Shown: one piece after another, positions 8,698 through 17,460 of the stretch
Layout of the letters: every line of letters starts with the position of its first letter
How positions within the stretch are numbered: the stretch's first letter is position 1
Assembly (NCBI GenBank): GCA_036507855.1
Contig: DATCIJ010000041.1
Coordinates: 74,553 to 138,552, forward strand
Source of the DNA: JABWBJ01 sp036507855
GTDB taxonomy: Bacteria > Gemmatimonadota > Gemmatimonadetes > Gemmatimonadales > Gemmatimonadaceae
DNA: 64,000 bases
Direction of reading: 5' to 3'
Made by a program: the position numbers and the translations under genes
Notes under the pieces: model-generated
Databases searched by the model: none
Told to the model about the DNA's origin: nothing
The model's input: only the letters and a program-made list of their open reading frames with translations

Positions 8698-10404
8698 TCA
8701 CCGTGACTCCTTCATGGGGATGCGGATTCCTTCCCGCGCGGCCGTAGCAAAGGCGGACTCGTATCCTGCATCAGCATGCCTCGCCACGCCGATACCGGGA
8801 TCATTCGTGAGCACGCGCTCCAGGCGCCCACGCATCTCCGGCGTCCCGTCCGCGACGATGACCTGACCGGCATGCAGCGAGTTCCCGATTCCGACTCCGC
8901 CCCCGTGGTGAAATGAAACCCATGACGCACCGCTGGCCACGTTGAGCAGCGCGTTCAGGATCGGCCAGTCGGCGATAGCGTCGCTTCCGTCCTTCATCCC
9001 CTCCGTTTCGCGGAACGGCGACGCGACACTACCCGTATCGAGATGGTCGCGCCCGATCACGATCGGGGCGCTCAACTCGCCACGCGCCACGAGGTCGTTG
9101 AGCGCGACGCCAAACCGCGCGCGCTGCCCCTGCGCCAGCCAGCAGATTCGCGCCGGAAGACCCTGGAACTGGATTCGATCCCGGGCAAGCGTGATCCAGC
9201 GGCGGAGGTGCTCATCCTCCGGGAACAGCTCCAGCACCAGCTCGTCGGTGCGATGGATGTCCTTCGGGTCACCGGACAGGGCCACCCAACGGAACGGGCC
9301 CCGCCCTTCACAGAACAGCGGTCGCACGTACGCCGGCACGAATCCTGGAAACGCAAAGGCGTCGACAACGCCGGCATCGAAAGCGACCGTGCGGATGTTG
9401 TTGCCGTAGTCGAACGTGACCGCGCCGCGTGCCTGGAGCGCCAGCATCGCGCGCACATGTTCCACGATCGTGGCCACCGACCGGCGCACGTATGCGGCAG
9501 GATCCGTTCGGCGCAGCGCCCCGGCCTCGGCCAGGGACATGCCGTTAGGCACGTAGCCGTTGAGGGTGTCGTGGGCGCTGGTCTGGTCGGTCAGCACGTC
9601 CGGGGTGACGCCTCGACGGACCAGCTCAGGCAGCACGTCACCGGCGTTTCCAACCAGCGCGACCGAAAGGGCACGCCGGGCCGTCCTGGCTTCGGTGATC
9701 CAGGCCAACGCCTCGTCGAGCGAGTGTGTCTTGCGGTCGCAGTACCGCGTCGCGAGCCGCTTGTCGACGCGGGCCTCATCCACTTCGATCGCCAGGAGCG
9801 CTGCGCCGGCCATGGTCGCCGCCAACGGCTGCGCGCCGCCCATCCCCCCGAGTCCGGCGGTCAGCACGAAACGCCCGGCCAGCGTCCCGCTGAAGTGTTC
9901 GCGGGCGACCGCGCCAAAGGTTTCGTACGTGCCCTGGATGATTCCCTGGGACCCGATGTAAATCCACGAGCCCGCGGTCATCTGTCCGTACATCGTCAGG
10001 CCGCGACGCTCCAGGTCGCGAAAGACGTCCCACGTTGCCCAGCGGCCGACGAGGTTGCTGTTGGCGATCAGGACCCGGGGCGCATGCGCATGCGTGCGGA
10101 ATACCGCCACCGGCTTCCCGCTCTGCACCAGGAGGGTCTCATCGTCGCCGAGCGTACGCAACGTGCGCACGATGGCATCGAACGCTTCCCACGAACGAGC
10201 GGCGCGGCCAGTGCCGCCATAGACCACCAGATCCTCAGGACGCTCGGCCACGTCAGGATCGAGGTTGTTCATGAGCATGCGCAGCGCCGCTTCCTGCTGC
10301 CATCCGCGGCAGGAAAGCGCGCTTCCGTGCGGGGCTCGCACCTCGCGTCTCTCAATGCTTCTCGTTTCCGCAGCCAACGTCGCCATTCGCTCGAGAGTTC
10401 GCAT
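8698..10404 (-). CDS. hutU: Urocanate hydratase
   Basis: This 568-residue enzyme adds water to urocanate to give imidazolonepropionate, using tightly bound NAD+ as an electrophile. Recognisable family segments are VYGGTGRAARSWEAFD near residue 62, TAGSWIYIGSQGIIQGTYE near 145, the NAD-binding LTAGLGGMGGAQPLA near 180, and TDQTSAHDTLNGYVPNG near 270. The ATG at 10404 directly abuts a 7-bp repeat tract and has no clear ribosome-binding site; ATG at 10386 is an alternative. Order on the minus strand is hutH, hutU, radical SAM, hutI. No hutG or hutF gene and no hutC-type regulator is visible. Confidence 0.96.
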   Translation of the reverse strand: MRTLERMATLAAETRSIERREVRAPHGSALSCRGWQQEAALRMLMNNLDPDVAERPEDLVVYGGTGRAARSWEAFDAIVRTLRTLGDDETLLVQSGKPVAVFRTHAHAPRVLIANSNLVGRWATWDVFRDLERRGLTMYGQMTAGSWIYIGSQGIIQGTYETFGAVAREHFSGTLAGRFVLTAGLGGMGGAQPLAATMAGAALLAIEVDEARVDKRLATRYCDRKTHSLDEALAWITEARTARRALSVALVGNAGDVLPELVRRGVTPDVLTDQTSAHDTLNGYVPNGMSLAEAGALRRTDPAAYVRRSVATIVEHVRAMLALQARGAVTFDYGNNIRTVAFDAGVVDAFAFPGFVPAYVRPLFCEGRGPFRWVALSGDPKDIHRTDELVLELFPEDEHLRRWITLARDRIQFQGLPARICWLAQGQRARFGVALNDLVARGELSAPIVIGRDHLDTGSVASPFRETEGMKDGSDAIADWPILNALLNVASGASWVSFHHGGGVGIGNSLHAGQVIVADGTPEMRGRLERVLTNDPGIGVARHADAGYESAFATAAREGIRIPMKESR

Positions 10405-10405
10405 C

Positions 10406-10440
10406 AGAGCTCTGAGCTCAGAACTCTGAGCTCAGAGGAC
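10406..10440. repeat. 7-bp tandem repeat tract, hutH stop / hutU start
   Basis: Five heptamers: AGAGCTC, TGAGCTC, AGAACTC, TGAGCTC, AGAGGAC. The unit is itself near-palindromic around GAGCTC, so the tract can pair with itself. The hutH TGA stop (10432-10434) lies inside it and the hutU ATG is 2 bp beyond its end. Confidence 0.85.
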
Positions 10441-11955
10441 AGAACCGGCGATCTCACTGAACCGTCGTTCAGCAATCGCTCCGGCCACAAGAACAATATC
10501 AGGCGACACCGGCCGATCGCGATCCAAAGAGGGCACCAGCCCCCGGACGATCGAATGCGCTCGCTCAACCGGCGCACTCGACCGCAGCGGTCGGCGGAAA
10601 TCGATACCCTGCGACGCGCACAGCAATTCGATGGCGAGGATGTGCCGGACGTTCGATACCACGCGGCGGAGCTTCCACGCCGCGCCCATGGCCATCGGGA
10701 CCATGTCTTCCTTGTTCCCATCCGTCGGGATCGAGTCAACGCTCGCCGGATGAGAGAGCACCTTGCACTCACTCGCCAAGGCCGCCGCGGTGACCTGCGC
10801 GATCATGTAACCGGAGCTGACGCCCGCGTCCTGCGTCAGGAATGGAGGCAGTCCCTGGTTCAGGTCCGGATGCACGAGACGGTCGATTCGGCGCTCCGCG
10901 ATCACCGCCAGGTTGGTCATCCCGATCGCGAGCATGTCCAGGACCATTGCGACGGCCTGGCCGTGAAAGTTGCCGCCGCTCAGGAGCGCGCCATCCGCGA
11001 AGACCAGCGGGTTGTCCGTCGCCGCGTTGATCTCACGGCCAATGATGTCGCCCGCGAATCGCAGCAGGTCCAGCACTGGTCCGTGCACCTGCGGCATGCA
11101 CCGTAACGCGTAGGCGTCCTGCACGCGCGGATCGCCAACGCGATGCGACTCGCGAATCTCGCTGCCGGCAAGGAGCTGCCGCAGAACGGCCGCGGAGCGC
11201 ATCTGACCTTCCTGTCCACGCACCTCGTGAATCCGTTCGTCGAAGGCCACCGGCGTCCCCATCAATGCCTCCAGCGATGCCGCGCCAGCGACGTGCGCGG
11301 TGTTCCACAGCACCTGCGCGTCGGCTAGCGCCAGCGCCCCAACGGCGGTGTGCGCCTGCGTTCCGTTGACGAGGGCGACGCCTTCCTTCGGACCAAGCTC
11401 CACTGGTCGCAGCCCGCGCTCGGCGAGCAGCGTCGCCGCCTCACCACGTCGCTGGCCGGTGCACAAATCGCCCTCGCCAATCAGCGAAAGGGCAAGATGC
11501 GACAACGGCGCGAGATCACCGCTCGCGCCCACGCTGCCCTGCTCGGGTATTGGCGGAAAAAGCCCCGCGTTCAGCATGGCCAGCAGGAACTCCGCCAGCT
11601 CCGGACGAACACCCGAATGGCCCTTGGCGAGCACATTCGCCCGCAGCAGCATCATCGCCCGAACTTCCTCTTCCGGGAGAAGCGGTCCAACGCCCGCGGC
11701 GTGACTGCGAACCAGATTGACCTGCAGCTCCGCGAGTCGATCGGGCGGGATGGCCATCTCGGAAAGCTTGCCGAAACCGGTATTCACTCCGTATACGGCC
11801 TCACCGCTCGCCAGCTTTCGATCGACGACGTCGCGCACGCGCTGCATGCGGATGCGCGCCTGGTCATCGAGACGGACCGTGGTGCGCTCGCGCGCCACGC
11901 GCACGAGATCCCGCAACGTGAGTGAATTGCCGTCGACCGACAGGGCCTTTGTCAT
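10432..11955 (-). CDS. hutH: Histidine ammonia-lyase
   Basis: This 507-residue enzyme deaminates L-histidine to urocanate, the first step of the hut pathway. The self-processing Ala-Ser-Gly triplet that forms the MIO electrophile is at about residues 144-146 in SVGASGDLAPLSH, as in known HAL enzymes. The catalytic-loop YGVNTGFG and the QDAYALRCMPQVHG region (Tyr, Arg) are intact. I chose ATG 11955 (MTKALSVDG) over an in-frame upstream ATG because it starts at the conserved N-terminus and has GGGGA upstream. It lies 45 bp downstream of the lptD-like gene in the same direction. Confidence 0.96.
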   Translation of the reverse strand: MTKALSVDGNSLTLRDLVRVARERTTVRLDDQARIRMQRVRDVVDRKLASGEAVYGVNTGFGKLSEMAIPPDRLAELQVNLVRSHAAGVGPLLPEEEVRAMMLLRANVLAKGHSGVRPELAEFLLAMLNAGLFPPIPEQGSVGASGDLAPLSHLALSLIGEGDLCTGQRRGEAATLLAERGLRPVELGPKEGVALVNGTQAHTAVGALALADAQVLWNTAHVAGAASLEALMGTPVAFDERIHEVRGQEGQMRSAAVLRQLLAGSEIRESHRVGDPRVQDAYALRCMPQVHGPVLDLLRFAGDIIGREINAATDNPLVFADGALLSGGNFHGQAVAMVLDMLAIGMTNLAVIAERRIDRLVHPDLNQGLPPFLTQDAGVSSGYMIAQVTAAALASECKVLSHPASVDSIPTDGNKEDMVPMAMGAAWKLRRVVSNVRHILAIELLCASQGIDFRRPLRSSAPVERAHSIVRGLVPSLDRDRPVSPDIVLVAGAIAERRFSEIAGSVL

Positions 11956-12000
11956 CCGGGGAATGTCCCCATGCCCCACAGGCAATTCAAGGCCGATGAC

Positions 12001-15000
12001 TCAGCGACGAATGCCGGTGTATCCGCGCGGGTAATCGCGCGTGTCCCAGTCGAACTTGATGTCCGGCTGAGCCTTCAGCGAGATGTGGAAGTTGAACGTG
12101 AAGTTCCCGTTCGGGGCGCGCATGAATGCAAAGGTGGCGTTCCAGTCGTGCAATTCGCGCGTCAGCGTGAACAGCTGGCTCGCGAATTCCTTTCGCGTGA
12201 AGTCATACGTCGTGGACCACTGCGCCGCCCACCGCTGGGTGATGTGGAATGAGAGGTTCGACTGTGCATTGGCCTGCGGTGGCGTGACGAAGTACGTGCC
12301 GCCACCGGTGCCAAGGAGGCCTGCTCCCTCCGAACCGCTCGTGGGCGCCGCGCGCTGGATGCAGCTCTCGTAGAGCAGCAGGTCCTGACGGAATGGGAGG
12401 CAGTCGGCGAATGGATCCACGGTGACCACGCCCGACCCCGATGGCGGGCGCGTCCGCTGCGCGCTGTACGTCAGGCTCCACTCCCACCCGCGTCCGGGCG
12501 GCACGCCCATTTGTCCCGCGATCTGGCTGATGGAGCCGGCGATCGGTTGTCCGGCGATCATCCCGGGCGACGCGCCCATTGGCGCCGATGGCGATGGCGA
12601 CGAGCCCGGCGCCCCCGACGCCGACGTGTCCGACAGTCGGATGCCAATCAGGCGCGCCAGGCCGCGCACGATCGGTGATGCCGGTCCGAGGGAGAGCGTG
12701 CCGCGGAGTGCCTCACGATACGGCTTGAACACGGCACTGTCCGAAATCGGATCACCCTGAAAGAGCGACCAGTCGACACCGATATCGAAGCCAGGCAGCA
12801 GATCGGATCGCGCGGTCACTCCGAACGTCCGGTTGGTCAGTCCGGTTTTCTTGGTCACCTTGGCGCGCTCGAAGTCCCACCCAAGCGAAGTGAACGAAAG
12901 CGCGAGAAGCTTGATCTTCTGCCACTGCTCCTCGGGGATCGTGTCGACTCGTGGACGCAGCTTGGCCTCGAAGGTCGTGTTCAGTCCGAGGCTCAGTGTG
13001 TTCTGGCGGTTCGCCCCAAGGTAGCCTATGCGCGTGCTCCCGATCGCCTCGAGGTATTCATCGCTGACGCTCCCTTCGGGTGTGTACTGGAAGCTGATCG
13101 AGGGCGAAATCGCGTGGCGAATCGCCGCCACCGGACCGAGGCCGGGGAAGCGACGATACAGCGTGGGCGCGACGCTGACCCCGAATGCCGGGCGCAACGA
13201 GTTCGAGACGAATCGATTCCCCGTGCGTTCCGAACGCACGAGCAATCCATGCGGATCGACCTTCTGGATGGAGACGAAGGGGGAGACATTCCACGTCCCC
13301 TGAAAGAAGCCCGGCAGCGAAAAGTCGGTGTCCCAGTTGACCTCGGTCAGATAGGTGCGCTTGTAGACGCGAAGTTCCTTCTTCGTCGTGTCGTTGACGT
13401 CCACGACGATCTTCTTCGCCGGGAAGTCGTTGAAGCGGTCGCTCACGTTGAACGAATTGCGCCAGTTGAACCCGAAGATCTGGACGGGCGTGTCGAACCG
13501 CATCGACGTGCTGCGGCTGTTCCGGTCGAGCGGGATGCTGTCGAGCGCACCGCCGGCACCGGTGACGTAGCGATACGCGAAATCGCCGACGCGATCGATG
13601 TGGAGGTTCTCGGTGTTCGTCATGTTGAACGACGGCGTCCACGTCAGCCATTCGCCGGCGGTGATCGGCTTGGACGTAATCGACAACGACGGGAACGTGC
13701 GATCGATCGCCTCCCGGCCGGGGAATTGCTGTTGCGTCCCGCCGAGGGACATCGAGAACGGACCGCGCCCGGTGGAGAAGTTCAGCTGCGACGAGATGAC
13801 CTGCACCGCCGCGAACGGATTGAACTGCGTATTGCGCTGAACCGTCGTGTTCGTGACGTAGTTCAGGTTTGCCGACAGCTTTGTCCGTTGCGAGAACTCC
13901 TGACGGTGGTTCAGCGAGTACTGCTGGTTGGTCGATCCATCCCGCAGATAGTGGTATGAAATGCCCAGCTCGCCGCCGAGAAATCGGTCCTGCCACGCAT
14001 AACGAAACCGGCTGTTGAACTTCACCCATCCGGGATCGCCTTCGTCAGGCCGCGCCCCGCTTCGCCAGTCCATCGTGAGCTGGGCGTCGAGGTAGTCGGT
14101 GAGGGCGAAGTAGTAGCCGAAATCCTCGATCATCCGGCGGTATCCGGACCGGTTGCGGATGATGTCCGAGAAACCGATCCGCGGGGGAATGATCCCGCTC
14201 CGGCGTCCGCTGCGGACGTCCTGGAAGATGAACGGGAGCCAGAGCACAGGGATGTCGGCGATGTACATCACCGCTGGTCGCGCCACCAGGATGTTCTTCG
14301 AAATCATCTTGATCTCGGATGACGCGAAGTGGAAATGCGGGTTCGGATCCTGGCAACTCGTGAACATCCCGCTTCGCGCGTAGAACGTGGACACGCCGCC
14401 TTGGGTAGTGTCACCCTTGAAGGCGGCCACGCCTCCGTGCACGATCCACCGCTCACCGCTTTCCATGGCGGTGGAGACCTCGCGAACACTTCCCTCGCGA
14501 TTGCGAACGTCGTAGCGCAATAGCTGGCGCCCCACCACGTCGTCCGGGCCGCGGGACGGATCGCGGAGCAGCACCGTGTCGCCGCGTGCCTCGACGATCT
14601 GCGTTGAATCGTTGAACGTGATCGTGTCGCCGAGCAGGATCGCCGCGTCGCGCGCCACTTGAGCCTTGCCGCGCAGGTACATCTCCTTCTCCTTCACCTC
14701 GAGGCGGACCGAGTTGCCCTGGTAGCGAGTCACCGAATAGCCGGAGCGCAGCAGTAGCTGCGCCATCACCGAATCGGCCTGATTCCAGATGATCTCGCGG
14801 CGCTTGGGCAGCGTGTCGAGGCCGGCGCGCGTCGAGTCGCGACGCAGGGAATCGGCGCGGGCTAGCGAGTCCAGGCGCGCGATTGAGTCCGCGCGCGCGA
14901 TCGAATCACGACGCGCAAGGCTGTCGGGGGGCGGGCGGGTGGGATCCTGGGCGTGAGCGGCCCCGGTCCCCAGGGCCAGCGCCAACAGAACGCTGATCGC

Positions 15001-15105
15001 GTTCAGAAGGCGAATGGCGGATGGCGGAAGTCGGATGGGAACCGTGTATCGCCTTCCTCCCATCCTGACGACCGAAGTTCGTGACTCGGCCGCCTCCAGC
15101 GACAT
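12001..15105 (-). CDS. lptD: LptD-like outer-membrane LPS assembly protein
   Basis: This 1034-residue outer-membrane protein probably inserts LPS-like lipid into the outer leaflet. After a signal peptide (hydrophobic stretch ending GTGAAHA-Q) comes a DSLARxDS low-complexity linker. Next is an OstA/LptA-like N-terminal domain (residues about 95-250, with GDTITFNDSTQIVEARGD), then a very long beta-barrel rich in aromatic-ended strands, ending KFDWDTRDYPRGYTGIRR. The start at 15105 overlaps the tatC stop (TGATG) and has GGGAG upstream; ATG 15063, right before the signal peptide, is the alternative. Family calls in diverged phyla are often labelled putative LptD, and the low identity expected here keeps the specific function inferential. 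Confidence 0.8.
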   Translation of the reverse strand: MSLEAAESRTSVVRMGGRRYTVPIRLPPSAIRLLNAISVLLALALGTGAAHAQDPTRPPPDSLARRDSIARADSIARLDSLARADSLRRDSTRAGLDTLPKRREIIWNQADSVMAQLLLRSGYSVTRYQGNSVRLEVKEKEMYLRGKAQVARDAAILLGDTITFNDSTQIVEARGDTVLLRDPSRGPDDVVGRQLLRYDVRNREGSVREVSTAMESGERWIVHGGVAAFKGDTTQGGVSTFYARSGMFTSCQDPNPHFHFASSEIKMISKNILVARPAVMYIADIPVLWLPFIFQDVRSGRRSGIIPPRIGFSDIIRNRSGYRRMIEDFGYYFALTDYLDAQLTMDWRSGARPDEGDPGWVKFNSRFRYAWQDRFLGGELGISYHYLRDGSTNQQYSLNHRQEFSQRTKLSANLNYVTNTTVQRNTQFNPFAAVQVISSQLNFSTGRGPFSMSLGGTQQQFPGREAIDRTFPSLSITSKPITAGEWLTWTPSFNMTNTENLHIDRVGDFAYRYVTGAGGALDSIPLDRNSRSTSMRFDTPVQIFGFNWRNSFNVSDRFNDFPAKKIVVDVNDTTKKELRVYKRTYLTEVNWDTDFSLPGFFQGTWNVSPFVSIQKVDPHGLLVRSERTGNRFVSNSLRPAFGVSVAPTLYRRFPGLGPVAAIRHAISPSISFQYTPEGSVSDEYLEAIGSTRIGYLGANRQNTLSLGLNTTFEAKLRPRVDTIPEEQWQKIKLLALSFTSLGWDFERAKVTKKTGLTNRTFGVTARSDLLPGFDIGVDWSLFQGDPISDSAVFKPYREALRGTLSLGPASPIVRGLARLIGIRLSDTSASGAPGSSPSPSAPMGASPGMIAGQPIAGSISQIAGQMGVPPGRGWEWSLTYSAQRTRPPSGSGVVTVDPFADCLPFRQDLLLYESCIQRAAPTSGSEGAGLLGTGGGTYFVTPPQANAQSNLSFHITQRWAAQWSTTYDFTRKEFASQLFTLTRELHDWNATFAFMRAPNGNFTFNFHISLKAQPDIKFDWDTRDYPRGYTGIRR
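14836..14928 (-). repeat. In-frame DSLARxDS linker repeat in the LptD-like protein
   Basis: Five to six short degenerate units encoding Asp-Ser-(Leu/Ile)-Ala-Arg with an intervening residue lie just after the signal peptide. This is a flexible charged spacer between export signal and periplasmic domain; it is coding and in frame. Confidence 0.75.
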
Positions 15106-15890
15106 CACGCCGTCGCTCCCGCTTCGGCCGCCTCCGCAGCCTCGCGCTTCTTTCTCCATCGATGAACCACGGCCGAAAGGATCACGCTCAGTTCGTACAA
15201 TGCGTAGAGCGGACCCGCCATCAGGAGGAGGCTCATCGGATCCTGGCCCGGCGTGATGAACGCGCCTAACACGATCGACCCGACGAGCGCGAAGCGACGG
15301 AACCGGTGCAGCATCGACGGCGTCACGATCCCGAGCAGCGACAGGAGCAGGATCACGGTCGGCAGCTCGAACGCGACCCCCAGCGCCACCGACATGCCCA
15401 TCGCGAAGCCGAAGTACTCGGAGACGCTGATCATCGGCTGCAGCGATTCCGACTGGATACCGGCGAAGACCTTGAGCGTGAGCGGGAGGATGATGAACCA
15501 CGACAGCGCGCATCCAGCCAGAAACAGGAGGGCCGCCATCACCAGGATGGGGATGACGACCTTTTTCTCGTGCTTGTAGAGGGCCGGCGAGAGGAACCCC
15601 CAGAGGTGCCACACGATAACCGGCGATGCGAGAATGGTTCCCAGCAGCAGGGACAGATTCATGATCACCCGGAAGCCGGCCGCCGGGTGCGTGTAAATCA
15701 GCTTCCCGCCGGAGAGGTAGGGCTGGATCGGGTGCGCCAGGAATCGCAGGATGAAATCGTCGTTCGTGAACAGGAAGTAGAACGAGACACCAACCCCAAT
15801 CACGAGCGCGCCCAGGGACCAGACGATTCGCCAGCGCAGTTCCTCGAGGTGTTCGAGGAACGGCATCTCTCCCGACTTGCCAGGACCCAT
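15105..15890 (-). CDS. tatC: Sec-independent protein translocase TatC
   Basis: TatC is the signal-peptide receptor of the twin-arginine translocase. The 261-residue sequence has the N-terminal HLEELRWRI motif and six hydrophobic segments. It also has the conserved FLSPALYKHEKK loop with the key Glu, and VSEYFGFAMGM and FITPGQDPMS near the last helices. The C-terminal tail is charged and Ala/Glu-rich. It overlaps the lptD-like start by one base (TGATG), implying coupling. The Leu in VLGAF is coded by the rare TTA within GTTAGGC. tatA is elsewhere in the same strand array. Confidence 0.96.
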   Translation of the reverse strand: MGPGKSGEMPFLEHLEELRWRIVWSLGALVIGVGVSFYFLFTNDDFILRFLAHPIQPYLSGGKLIYTHPAAGFRVIMNLSLLLGTILASPVIVWHLWGFLSPALYKHEKKVVIPILVMAALLFLAGCALSWFIILPLTLKVFAGIQSESLQPMISVSEYFGFAMGMSVALGVAFELPTVILLLSLLGIVTPSMLHRFRRFALVGSIVLGAFITPGQDPMSLLLMAGPLYALYELSVILSAVVHRWRKKREAAEAAEAGATA

Positions 15891-15901
15891 CTATCTCAGC
15901 G

Positions 15902-16729
15902 TCAGAACAACGGGTTCCGTGCCAGCCACTCGGTGGCGAGGGTGGACACATCCGAGCCCGGATAGTTCCGGACTACCTGCTGCATCGCCGCGCGGGCTTC
16001 GGCACGCTTCCCTTGTCGCGCTAATGAGAGTCCGAGCTTGTACAGGGACGTCGCCGCGGCCTCCGACGACGGATATCGCTGGACCACGAGTCGGAACACG
16101 CTATCGCCCTGCACTTTGTCGCCCTCGGCGTCGAACGATTCGCCAATGCCGCGAAATGCGTCAGGCACCAGGTCCGAGTTTGGATGCTGCAGAATCAGCC
16201 GGTTGAAGGCGTCACGCGCCGCCGACCAACTATTCTGGCGTAGCTGATCACGACCGATCTGGTACAGAACGTTCGGCCCCTCGGACAGGCTGACAGGCGC
16301 CGGCGCGGGCTTCGTCGTGTCGCCGGCTGTCACCGGTGGAGCAGCCGAGCGAACGATCTGCTCCATGGCCTGACGGTTCCGCTCCTCCATGTTCGCGCTG
16401 AAGTCCCGCAGCGCGGTCTGGCTCTGCCCCATCAACGTGCCGAGCTGAAGGAGCTGCTGCCCGATCGAATACAGCTCCTGGCGCGTCGATCCCTGAAAAC
16501 TGACGAGGCGCGTGCCGAGGTCACGGACGGAGTCTCGAACGCTGACCAGCGTCGTGTTCAGCGTGGTGGTGATGTCAGTCAGCTGCCGCGCGCGAGCAGA
16601 ATCACCGCGGGCCTGCATGGACCTCAGGGAGAGAATGTCTTCCTGGAGGATCCGGACGTCGTTGCGCGTGGCAAAGCACGCGTTCGAAGCGACGATCAGT
16701 GCGGCTGGTACGAGCAAGCGAAGCGACAT
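15902..16729 (-). CDS. cpoB: Tol-Pal system coordinator CpoB/YbgF-like TPR protein
   Basis: This 275-residue periplasmic protein is the likely CpoB partner of Tol-Pal, which coordinates outer-membrane constriction with septal wall synthesis. Visible are an N-terminal hydrophobic export signal with a Cys at about residue 18 (possible but non-canonical lipobox), a coiled coil (about 25-130) and a C-terminal three-unit TPR block (about 165-275). This block has the family signature of YQIGRDQL, then GIGESFDAEGD, then YKLGLSLARQGKRAEARA. It is the last gene of tolQRAB-pal-cpoB. The ATG at 16729 is immediately downstream of a 7-bp repeat tract and has no evident ribosome-binding site. Confidence 0.86.
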   Translation of the reverse strand: MSLRLLVPAALIVASNACFATRNDVRILQEDILSLRSMQARGDSARARQLTDITTTLNTTLVSVRDSVRDLGTRLVSFQGSTRQELYSIGQQLLQLGTLMGQSQTALRDFSANMEERNRQAMEQIVRSAAPPVTAGDTTKPAPAPVSLSEGPNVLYQIGRDQLRQNSWSAARDAFNRLILQHPNSDLVPDAFRGIGESFDAEGDKVQGDSVFRLVVQRYPSSEAAATSLYKLGLSLARQGKRAEARAAMQQVVRNYPGSDVSTLATEWLARNPLF

Positions 16730-16732
16730 GAT

Positions 16733-16784
16733 CAGACGGGATACGGGGGACGGGAGACGGCAGTCACCGTCCCCCGGCATACCG
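16733..16784. repeat. 7-bp repeat tract with complementary right arm, pal-cpoB junction
   Basis: Four heptamers, CAGACGG, GATACGG, GGGACGG and GAGACGG, occupy 16733-16760. A complementary arm, CCGTCCCCCGGCATACCG, follows at 16767-16784, giving a hairpin of about 17 bp. It sits directly upstream of the cpoB start codon in the mRNA sense. Confidence 0.82.
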
Positions 16785-16816
16785 TGGACGCACGGCTCAA
16801 ATCTATTCGAGCGACC

Positions 16817-17425
16817 TTACTGCGGTGGAACGATGTTGTTGCCACCCGCGGTGATCTCGAACTCGGCGCGCCGGTTAAGGGCCCAGGCGTTCTCATCCGC
16901 GCCGCTCATGGCAGGCCTCTGCTCGCCGTAACTCACGATGGCGATACGAGACGGGTCGATGCCGTTGTCGGTGAGATAGCGTCTGGTGGACGCCGCGCGG
17001 CGCTGGCCGAGGGCATCGTTGTACTGGTCGGAACCGCGCTCGTCCGCATGACCGGAGATCCGGATCTGCAGGCCGGCGTTCGCCCGAAGGATCGGCAGCT
17101 TGGCGTCCAACGCAGCCTTGCCATCCCCTCGGATGTCAGAGGCGTCGTAGTCGAAGTAGATCGTGGCGAGCAGGGTGTTGCGCGCCGCCTCGATCGCCGA
17201 CGCGCGCGCTCGATCCGCAGCCTCACGTGCCGCCCGGTCGCGTGCCTCGTTCGCGGTAGCGATGGAGTCCGCGCGACGCTGCCGGCAGGCGGCGTCACAG
17301 GTCTCTGACGGCACCGGAGTTGACGTGTCCGTGGGCATCGCGACGGTCTCCGGGTTCTTGCGACATCCCGACACGCCGACGGCGGCAACCAGCGCCAGGG
17401 CGATCGCTCGGTGATTGCGGGTCAT
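16817..17425 (-). CDS. pal: Peptidoglycan-associated lipoprotein Pal
   Basis: Pal anchors the outer membrane to peptidoglycan and is released by TolB during division. The 202-residue precursor has a lipoprotein signal ending VGVSGC (Cys21), a Thr/Pro and then Ala/Arg-rich helical spacer to about residue 85, and an OmpA-like domain (about 86-195). That domain contains IYFDYDASDIR, the peptidoglycan-binding ISGHADERGSDQYNDALGQRRA and the closing LNRRAEFEI. All are standard for Pal. It lies 35 bp downstream of tolB. Confidence 0.96.
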   Translation of the reverse strand: MTRNHRAIALALVAAVGVSGCRKNPETVAMPTDTSTPVPSETCDAACRQRRADSIATANEARDRAAREAADRARASAIEAARNTLLATIYFDYDASDIRGDGKAALDAKLPILRANAGLQIRISGHADERGSDQYNDALGQRRAASTRRYLTDNGIDPSRIAIVSYGEQRPAMSGADENAWALNRRAEFEITAGGNNIVPPQ

Positions 17426-17460
17426 TTCATTTCCTCTGGAGCGGGTGGGGGAATGGAACG

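Noticed and set aside
9043..11106. About 690-codon plus-strand open frame across hutU/hutH
   Set aside because: Shadow of two well-conserved minus-strand enzymes; no recognisable motifs.
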